Positions 58,418-64,000 of a DNA stretch of 64,000 bases are shown piece after piece (positions within the stretch are counted from its first letter, which is position 1; each line of letters opens with the position of its first letter). This DNA comes from Streptomyces sp. NBC_00341 (lineage in GTDB: Bacteria > Actinomycetota > Actinomycetes > Streptomycetales > Streptomycetaceae). Made by a program: the position numbers and the translations under genes. The stretch spans positions 6,076,001 through 6,140,000 of the forward strand of contig NZ_CP108002.1 in NCBI RefSeq assembly GCF_041435055.1, read 5' to 3'. The notes below the pieces were generated by a model, which was given only the letters and a program-made list of their open reading frames with translations, had not been told where the DNA came from and searched no databases.

Positions 58418-61162
58418 TCAGTCGATCGGGAACGCGTAGACCATCCGGCCGCGCCGGACGACGGCGCTCTTCCCGAAGGGCAGTACCTGGTACGTGGTGG
58501 TGACCGTGGCGCCCTTCGGGTCCTGTTCCCCGATGTCCTGGAACTTCCACAGCCGCCGTCCGTCGGCCGCCGCGAACGCGGTGACCTGGCCGGAGCTCGC
58601 CGCGAGCAGGGTCTTGCCGGTGCCGCTGACGCTGATCACGGGAGTCACGTCGGTGCGCGGCCCCTCCGTCGACCGCTGCCAGCGTGACCGCCCGGTCTCC
58701 CGGTCGACCGCCCCCACCTCCTGGTTGCTGTTGGTGGTGTGCAGCAGCGCGCCGGCCTCGACCGAGTTCCCGAAGTGGGAGCCGTGGGTGCCGTTGAGCG
58801 TCCACTTCGGCTTTCCGTCGGGCGTCCCGAAGGCCCGGAGGTCGTCACCGACGGCCGCGTACAGCAGGCCGTCCGCATCGCCCACGGCAGCGCCGCCGGG
58901 TGTGACGGTGCCGAACGCCTCGGTCCACTTCGCCTTCCCGGTCTTCCGGTCGAAGCTGCGGAACCTGCCCTTGCCCTTGGCCGCCTTCACGTCCGCCGCG
59001 GTGAGCGACTGCTGGCTCTGCCGTACGACGATGTCGTCCGGCCGCACCGCGATCAGCCGGTACTCCGGCGCCTCCGGGCCCCGGCCGGTGGGTACGGGCG
59101 TCCGCCACAGCTCCTTGCGCTGCTCGATGTCGTACCCGAACAGGTACGACTTGACGAGCACCTTGTCCTTCCCGCGCTTCTTGCCCTTCTTCGGCTTGGG
59201 GGCCTTCACGGTGGACTTGGTGGAGCCGGTGAACCAGACGGTCGAACCGGACGCGCCGACGAGCTCGGGCACCACCAGGTGCGGAGCGCCGTCGAACCCG
59301 TCGGCGTACGTCAGCCGGTGGGCGACCTTGCCGTCCTTCGCCGACAGCCACAGGAACTCGTCAGGAGCGGCGACGAAGCACAGCTCCTTGCCCGCGGGCA
59401 GGGCCGCCTGTCCCTTGGCGGCGTCCGCGTTCTGCCAGACCCGGCGGCCGGTGCGCAGGTCGATGGCGGTGGCGTGGGCCGCGTCGGTGAGCACCAGCAG
59501 CCGGTCGTTCCAGAGCGCGGCGGTGCGCGGGGCCGGTTCGGACTCCGGGTGCGCGTGGACCCAGCGCGGCTGCGGAGGCAGTCCGGCGACGGCGGCCCTG
59601 CTGGTGCTCGGGGCGGGCTTTGCGTCGTCCGTGGGCTCGTCGTCGTCGCCGGAACCGAACGCGAACACCGCGCCACCGCCGACCAGGAGCCCGGCGACCC
59701 CGGCCGCGGCCCCGATCAGCAGGCTCCGGCGTCCGGCGGAGAGGCGCTCGGGAGCGGCCCGGAGAGGGAAGGGGGTGGGAAGCGGAGCAGGGCCCTGGGC
59801 AGCCGGGTGAGGCACCGGGAGGGCCGCGTGGGGGAAGGGCGCCGCGGGGGCGTTGTAGGGCAGCGGCTGAGGAGCCTGGGGGGACTGAGGAGCCTGGGGG
59901 GACTGAGGGGGCTGATGCGCCTGACCGGCCGGCGGTCCGGCGGGGCCGGGCAGCTCACGGTTGAGTGAGAGCTGCGTCGTCGCCAGGTCGGACCGGGGTG
60001 CACGGGGGTCGATGATCCCGAACTGGGCGGTACGGGTGTCCCGGCCGGTCGCGGGTTCCCCGGAGCCGTCCCCGGCGGGGAGCGCGAGGGGCACGGCGTC
60101 CTGCACGTCAGGGACTTCGGGGGCGTCGGGCACGTCCGGGTCCGCCGGGGTGCCCGCCGCGTCCGCCGCAGCGACCGCGTCCGCCGCGTCTGTCGCATCC
60201 GTCGCGTCCGTCGCATCCGTGGCGGGCACGGCGTCCTCGATGACGGGCGGCGCGGTCTCCAGCGCCTGGGCGCGCACGCCCTGTTCCGCCACCGCCGCCG
60301 ACAGCGGAGCCGGCAGCCAGTCGCCGCCCTTCGCGAGCCCTGCCGCGCCCTCCAGGGCCAGTTCCGCGGCCACCGCGCCGGCCGTCGGCCGGTCGTCCGG
60401 GTCCTTCGCCAGGCAGCGGCCGACCAGATCGCGCAACGCGTCCGGCACGGAGGCCAGTTCCGGGTCGGTGTGGGCGATCCGCTCGGCCGCCTCCGTCGCG
60501 GGGCCGTCCGCCAGCGGGGTGCTGCCGGTCGCCGCGTACGCGAGCAGCAGGCCCAGCACGAAGAGGTCGGAGGCCGGACCGGCCTCCTCACCCTCGATCT
60601 GCTCCGGGGTCAGATAGCCGAGCCGGACGGAGAGCTGCCCGCCCGGCCGCGCCTCCGCGTCGGCCGCCGCGCCCAGCGGGCCGAAGGCGGTGAGCCGTGG
60701 CCCGTCCCCGGCCAGCAGCACCGTCCTGGGTGCGAGCCCCTGCAGTACGGCTCCGGTGGCGTGCACCCGGGAGAGGGTCTCCGCGATGCCCGCGCCCAGT
60801 ATCCGCACGGCCCGTTCGGGGAGCGGCCCGGCGGTCTCGATCGCCTCGGCCAGGGTCAGCGCCGGCACGTACTCCGCGGCCGTCCACAGCGGCCCGTCGT
60901 CCTCCGCCCCGTCCCTGCCGGTGTCCAGTTGCGCCGCCACCCAGCCACCGGCCAGCCGGTCCGCGGTCCGGGCCTCCGCCTCGAAGTGCCGCCGGAAGCC
61001 GGGCAGCGCGGCCAGCTCGGGCCGCGCCGCCGTGATCACGGCGAGGTCCTGCGGGGTCGCGCCGCGCGCGAGGTAGTGCACCGCCGCGGCCGTCTCACGC
61101 AGCCGCACCAGCGCCGTGTACGGGCCGAAGCGACGTGGATCGTCCTGACGCAGCGCCTCCAT
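58418..61162 (-). CDS. Membrane pseudokinase with PQQ-type beta-propeller sensor
   Basis: The 914-aa protein has an N-terminal Ser/Thr-kinase-like domain (residues ~10-265), a disordered linker with DAT repeats and PQ repeats, one membrane helix (about 478-502, LLIGAAAGVAGLLVGGGAVFAF) and an outer PQQ/WD-like propeller (DLRTGRRVWQNAD, DRETGRSRWQRS, GRRLWKFQD repeats). Catalytic positions are missing: no Lys in the LAVITAARPE strand, LQGLAPRTVLL in place of the HRD loop, and TAFGPLG for DFG. ATG 61162 has an AGGGGG site about eight bases upstream. It should bind ligand outside and signal by binding inside rather than by phosphorylation. Confidence 0.87.
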   Translation of the reverse strand: MEALRQDDPRRFGPYTALVRLRETAAAVHYLARGATPQDLAVITAARPELAALPGFRRHFEAEARTADRLAGGWVAAQLDTGRDGAEDDGPLWTAAEYVPALTLAEAIETAGPLPERAVRILGAGIAETLSRVHATGAVLQGLAPRTVLLAGDGPRLTAFGPLGAAADAEARPGGQLSVRLGYLTPEQIEGEEAGPASDLFVLGLLLAYAATGSTPLADGPATEAAERIAHTDPELASVPDALRDLVGRCLAKDPDDRPTAGAVAAELALEGAAGLAKGGDWLPAPLSAAVAEQGVRAQALETAPPVIEDAVPATDATDATDATDAADAVAAADAAGTPADPDVPDAPEVPDVQDAVPLALPAGDGSGEPATGRDTRTAQFGIIDPRAPRSDLATTQLSLNRELPGPAGPPAGQAHQPPQSPQAPQSPQAPQPLPYNAPAAPFPHAALPVPHPAAQGPAPLPTPFPLRAAPERLSAGRRSLLIGAAAGVAGLLVGGGAVFAFGSGDDDEPTDDAKPAPSTSRAAVAGLPPQPRWVHAHPESEPAPRTAALWNDRLLVLTDAAHATAIDLRTGRRVWQNADAAKGQAALPAGKELCFVAAPDEFLWLSAKDGKVAHRLTYADGFDGAPHLVVPELVGASGSTVWFTGSTKSTVKAPKPKKGKKRGKDKVLVKSYLFGYDIEQRKELWRTPVPTGRGPEAPEYRLIAVRPDDIVVRQSQQSLTAADVKAAKGKGRFRSFDRKTGKAKWTEAFGTVTPGGAAVGDADGLLYAAVGDDLRAFGTPDGKPKWTLNGTHGSHFGNSVEAGALLHTTNSNQEVGAVDRETGRSRWQRSTEGPRTDVTPVISVSGTGKTLLAASSGQVTAFAAADGRRLWKFQDIGEQDPKGATVTTTYQVLPFGKSAVVRRGRMVYAFPID

Positions 61163-61252
61163 GGCGCACCCCCTATGTGACCGTCCTCGGACCTGACCGT
61201 CGATCTTAGACCGACCGGGGCACAAGGCCGGGACCGCTCCACCCCGCCGACG

Positions 61253-61519
61253 TCATCCCGGCTTCGACCAGGGCCACTTGGGGCTGTGGCGCTCGCGGCC
61301 GCCCGGGGCGTACTCGTACACCCAGCCGCGCTGGATGCCCAGCCGCTTGGAGTACCCGGCCGGGACCCGCCGGTACGCGTGCACGGTGGCGGGCCCGCCG
61401 TCGGCGTCCGGGACCGGGACCTCGTACCACTTGGGCGGGTGGCCGGTCGCGCCGAGGAGTACGGGCAGGGCCCGCCCGTCCAGCGGGCCGCCGGTGAAGG
61501 GGACGTTCTCGCTTCTCAC
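61253..61519 (-). CDS. Small conserved hypothetical protein
   Basis: The 88-aa protein contains VPFTGGPLDGRALPVLLGATGHPPKWYEVP and YRRVPAGYSKRLGIQRGWVYEYAPGG, rich in Gly, Pro, Trp and Tyr, suggesting a small beta barrel; I do not recognise a family name. GTG 61519 is taken as start; it lies 17 bases after the TetR gene stop on the same strand, so the two may be co-transcribed. A GGGCGG site lies directly before it, closer than usual. No membrane or catalytic feature. Confidence 0.72.
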   Translation of the reverse strand: MRSENVPFTGGPLDGRALPVLLGATGHPPKWYEVPVPDADGGPATVHAYRRVPAGYSKRLGIQRGWVYEYAPGGRERHSPKWPWSKPG

Positions 61520-61536
61520 CCGCCCAGTCTGACCGA

Positions 61537-62289
61537 TCAGTCCGGGGGCAGCAGATGCGCCGCCGCACCGACCACCGGGATCAGCCGCTCCGCCAGCCGG
61601 CCGGCCGGACCCGCCGCGGTCTCCAGGGGCAGCAGCTCGGCGACGGCGGTGGCGGTGGCCGGGTCCGTGGCCGCGGTGACCGCGAGGAGTCCGATGAACT
61701 GGTCGACGAGCCAGTCGCGCAGCTCGGACGCGGCCGGCTGCTTCCCCTCGTCCAGCCAGATCAGCGAGGCCGCCTCGACGGCCGCTATCCAGGTGCGCAC
61801 CATCATCCGCAGCCGGGGCCCGGGATCGCTGCCCGCGCCCCGGCCCAGGTGCAGCAGTATCTGGTCGGCCGCCGCCCGCCGCACCTCGTCGACGATCGTG
61901 CTCGTACGGGACGTCTCGGCGACACTGCCGCCGCGCAGCAGCGCGCTGAACCCGGCGTCGTGCTGGTCGACGAAGGCGAGATAGCGGTCCAGCACCCGCG
62001 TCACCCGCTCCGTGGGCGGGCCCACGGCCGGTTCCGCGAAGCACAGGATCAGTTCCTCGGAGGCGGACCTGAGGGCCGCCTCGTACAACTGCTGGCGCCC
62101 GCCGGGGAAGTAGCGGTAGACCAGCGGCCGGGAGACTCCGGCCACCGTGGCGACCTCGTCGAGCGAGACCTCGTCGGGGGCCCGGTGCGCGAAGAGGGTG
62201 AGTGCCGCACCGAGGAGCTGGGTGCGCCGCTCCTCGACGCTGAGCCTTCGGTACGCGCGCTGCGGGGGCGCGGCTGCGGCAGGGGTCAT
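61537..62289 (-). CDS. TetR-family transcriptional regulator
   Basis: The 250-aa regulator has an N-terminal TetR HTH: RRTQLLGAALTLFAHRAPDEVSLDEVATVAGVSRPLVYRYFPGGRQQLYEAAL (about residues 15-68), followed by an all-helical ligand domain. ATG 62289 is preferred because AGCGTA on the plus strand (TACGCT on the coding strand, 62302-62297) lies seven bases upstream, fitting leaderless transcription; an in-frame start 18 codons earlier would run into the next gene's 3' end. It lies downstream of the diiron-oxygenase gene (26-base gap) on the same strand and may regulate it. Confidence 0.9.
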   Translation of the reverse strand: MTPAAAAPPQRAYRRLSVEERRTQLLGAALTLFAHRAPDEVSLDEVATVAGVSRPLVYRYFPGGRQQLYEAALRSASEELILCFAEPAVGPPTERVTRVLDRYLAFVDQHDAGFSALLRGGSVAETSRTSTIVDEVRRAAADQILLHLGRGAGSDPGPRLRMMVRTWIAAVEAASLIWLDEGKQPAASELRDWLVDQFIGLLAVTAATDPATATAVAELLPLETAAGPAGRLAERLIPVVGAAAHLLPPD

Positions 62290-62296
62290 ACCCGCA

Positions 62297-62302
62297 AGCG
62301 TA
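62297..62302 (-). promoter_or_regulatory. Candidate -10 (TACGCT) of leaderless promoter
   Basis: On the coding strand TACGCT is followed by seven bases and the TetR ATG, with no ribosome site between. Confidence 0.35.
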
Positions 62303-62315
62303 ATCGCCACCGCCG

Positions 62316-63251
62316 TCAGGCGAGCAGGCCCGAGTTCTTCCACAGTCTGCGGCCCACCCCGTTGAGTACTCCGATGTCGTCGAAGAAGTCGGTGAGCCGC
62401 TTGGCGCCCGACTGCATGACCTCCGCCCGGTGTCCGCTCTCCCGCACCTGGGCCACGGCCTCCTGGCGGTCCAGGCCCACGTGTCCGTACACCTGCGGGT
62501 TGACGAAGCAGACGGAGAAGACGCGGGCCGCCTCGCCGCAGCTGACCCGGGTCAGCTCGCGCTCCCAGCGCGGTGCGGTCACCATCTGGCGGCGCAGCTC
62601 CTCGCGGGCGTACCGGACGTGCCTGGCCTCCTCGATCACATGGATGCGGGTCACACCGCGCACCAGGCTCTGGACGCGCTCGTCGGGGAAGGTCAGCCGC
62701 TGCATCCAGTCGAGGATCTCCTCACCGAGCAGGGTGGCCGCGAATGAACCGGGCGTGGTGGAGATGGTCTTCAGCACCCGCGCGAGGTTGTGGTAGCGGC
62801 GGGGGACCGGGTAGCAGGGCGCCCCGCCCCAGGTGATCATCCGGCCGAACATCATCGAGTGCCGGCACTCGTCGGCTATCTCGGTGAGGGCGTAGCGGAC
62901 GTGGTTGCTGACCACCGGCTTGTCGTAGATGTGCCGGACCAGCAGCTGCATCAGGATGATCTCGAACCAGATGCCGAGCGAGGCCAGCGAGGCCGACTCG
63001 TGCCGGGCCAGCTCCTGCTGCTGCTCCAGCGACATCTTCCGCCACATCGGGGTGTCGTAGAGGGAGACCAGCTCGGGCGGCCAGAACCACTTGCCGTCCT
63101 CGGCCACCGAGTCCCAGTCGAGCTCCTTGTCGGGGTCGAAGGAGTGCTTGGCCGAAGCCTCCAGCAGCCGTTCCGCGATCTGTTCGCGGTCCCGGAGCGG
63201 GCCGAGTGCGTCACGGAGCAGCCGCACGTCGTCTTCGGTCACTGTCGTCAT
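62316..63251 (-). CDS. AurF-type diiron oxygenase
   Basis: The 311-aa protein has the AurF/PF11583-like four-helix diiron arrangement: HESASLASLGIWFEI (Glu ligand region), YALTEIADECRHSMMFGR (Glu and E-x-x-H), LLGEEILDWMQR and VIEEARHVRYAREELRR (E-x-x-R-H type ligand). Such enzymes use a diiron centre and O2 to oxidise aromatic amines or other substrates. ATG 63251 (MTTVTEDD) is preferred over an in-frame GTG at 63263. It is divergent from a second diiron protein gene at 63430, and followed by the TetR gene. Substrate unknown. Confidence 0.88.
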   Translation of the reverse strand: MTTVTEDDVRLLRDALGPLRDREQIAERLLEASAKHSFDPDKELDWDSVAEDGKWFWPPELVSLYDTPMWRKMSLEQQQELARHESASLASLGIWFEIILMQLLVRHIYDKPVVSNHVRYALTEIADECRHSMMFGRMITWGGAPCYPVPRRYHNLARVLKTISTTPGSFAATLLGEEILDWMQRLTFPDERVQSLVRGVTRIHVIEEARHVRYAREELRRQMVTAPRWERELTRVSCGEAARVFSVCFVNPQVYGHVGLDRQEAVAQVRESGHRAEVMQSGAKRLTDFFDDIGVLNGVGRRLWKNSGLLA

Positions 63252-63290
63252 GGCTGGATCCACCTCACACCTGGGTTACCGGCGGTCACC

Positions 63291-63300
63291 TCTTATAAGA
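63291..63300. promoter_or_regulatory. TCTTATAAGA palindrome in divergent diiron-gene promoter region
   Basis: A perfect 10-base A/T-rich palindrome between the divergent diiron genes, likely the -10 region of the minus-strand gene (TTATAA after a TTGACG at a rather long 19-base spacing) and possibly a regulator site. Confidence 0.4.
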
Positions 63301-63429
63301 CCTTCTGTCAGCAAGCTCGTCAATCCCTTGCGCACGACTTGTTGACCCGGCGTCTACCAACGTGTGAACCTGCCAACTGAGCCAGTCGGCATGTGAATTG
63401 CCGAAGCATGCGAGGCGAAGGAGCCGTCC

Positions 63430-64000
63430 ATGTCGACCCACGACCTCTACACCACCGCCCCCGACCAGCCGCTGTGGACCGTACCCGCCTCCGGAGCCGC
63501 CCGCTTCAGCTGGGACTACGACGACGGCCGCGAACGCCTCCTCGCCCTCTACCAGAAGGGCAAGGACAAGCAGTGGGACGGCAACAAGCGCATCGACTGG
63601 AGCCTGGAGGTCGATCCCACCGACCCGCTCGGCACCCCTGACGAGGCCCTCACCCTGTACGGCACCCCGCACTGGGCGAAGATGACCGAGAAGGACCGGG
63701 GCGAGCTGCGCCAGCACTACACCTCCTGGCAGTTCAGCCAGTTCCTCCACGGCGAGCAGGGCGCGATGGTCTGCGCGGCCCGGATCGTGGAGTCGGTCCC
63801 CGACCTGGACGCCAAGTTCTACTCCGCGACCCAGACCATGGACGAGGCCCGGCACGCGGAGATCTACGGCCGGTTCCTGCACGAGAAGATCGGGATGCTG
63901 TACCCGGTCAACGACAACCTCCAGGGCCTCCTCGGGGACACCCTGCGCGACTCCCGCTGGGACATGCCCTACCTGGGCATGCAGGTCCTCATCGAGGGCC
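63430..64000 (+). CDS. Second diiron (ferritin-like) oxygenase, 3' end beyond window
   Basis: The first 190 residues are visible, starting at ATG 63430 with GAAGGAG six bases upstream. The ferritin-like diiron motifs are FSQFLHGEQGAMVCAARIVE (Glu ligand) and TQTMDEARHAEIYGRFLHEK (E-x-x-H), followed by DMPYLGMQVLIEG where the window ends. It resembles the large family of actinomycete ferritin-like desaturase/oxygenase proteins found next to AurF-type genes. Acting with the divergent AurF-like enzyme on one substrate is plausible but inferred. Confidence 0.85.
   Translation, partial: MSTHDLYTTAPDQPLWTVPASGAARFSWDYDDGRERLLALYQKGKDKQWDGNKRIDWSLEVDPTDPLGTPDEALTLYGTPHWAKMTEKDRGELRQHYTSWQFSQFLHGEQGAMVCAARIVESVPDLDAKFYSATQTMDEARHAEIYGRFLHEKIGMLYPVNDNLQGLLGDTLRDSRWDMPYLGMQVLIEG

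Overview
The window is a contiguous piece of a Streptomyces-type actinobacterial chromosome. The evidence is very high G+C, almost exclusive G/C third codon positions, frequent GTG starts with GGAGG-type ribosome sites, and several actinomycete-specific families: a SodX-like protease, SigE-family ECF sigma factor, multifunctional KGD, a CvnABCD conservon, an FxSxx-COOH RiPP locus, Trypco1/SAV_2336 proteins and a DUF6104-type protein. No rRNA, tRNA, CRISPR array, transposase or integrase was found.

Layout. 1-14 kb is core or near-core: the 3' part of sodX, a CGNR zinc-finger regulator, a methyltransferase, an ECF sigma factor with a membrane partner, a polar amino-acid ABC transporter, malic enzyme, an oxidoreductase followed by a small HTH/Clp_N pair, a DUF4097-PadR pair, an unknown gene overlapping tail-to-tail with an APH-fold kinase, and a DUF6104-like protein. 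36-64 kb is again core-like: kgd, a two-component system, spermidine synthase-like protein, nucleotidyltransferase, isochorismatase-like hydrolase, lon, cell-wall hydrolases, a MarR regulator, a PP2C-like protein, a conservon followed by a styrene-monooxygenase-like flavoenzyme, an NlpC/P60 endopeptidase, a membrane pseudokinase with a PQQ-type propeller, a TetR regulator, and two divergent diiron-oxygenase genes, the last cut by the window end.

Between these, 14.3-36.1 kb is a 13-gene, one-direction accessory island and the most interesting part. It has three blocks. (A) A Trypco1 protein, a trypsin-fold protease with a VMAP-type C-terminal region, a MoxR AAA+ ATPase and a SAV_2336-type vWA protein: a classical vWA-MoxR-VMAP ternary system. 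(B) An FxSxx-COOH RiPP cassette: precursor FxsA, radical SAM/SPASM maturase FxsB, an HExxH-type peptide beta-hydroxylase-like protein, and the TIR-like/NB-ARC/TPR protein FxsT. (C) A second Trypco1 protein, a Mg-chelatase ChlI-type AAA+ ATPase, a ChlD-like vWA protein with a damaged MIDAS, a CHAT (caspase-like) protease and a second, larger FxsT-like TIR/NB-ARC/TPR protein. A and C look like parallel versions of one architecture (Trypco1 + AAA+ + vWA + protease) with trypsin replaced by CHAT, and B shares the NB-ARC/TPR component with C. The likely role is regulated biological conflict or signalling (immunity, programmed death or kin discrimination) in which a cyclophane-type RiPP may act as signal or effector; this role is inferred from family knowledge, not shown by the sequence.

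Regulatory features seen directly include strong bidirectional hairpin terminators between convergent genes, a HAIR-like HspR site before lon, paired TGTCAA-N6-TTGACA sites overlapping the promoter of the HTH/Clp_N pair, a PadR-type operator over the DUF4097-padR promoter, several candidate leaderless promoters (TANNNT 6-7 nt before the start codon), and two same-loop, different-stem hairpins just upstream of fxsA.
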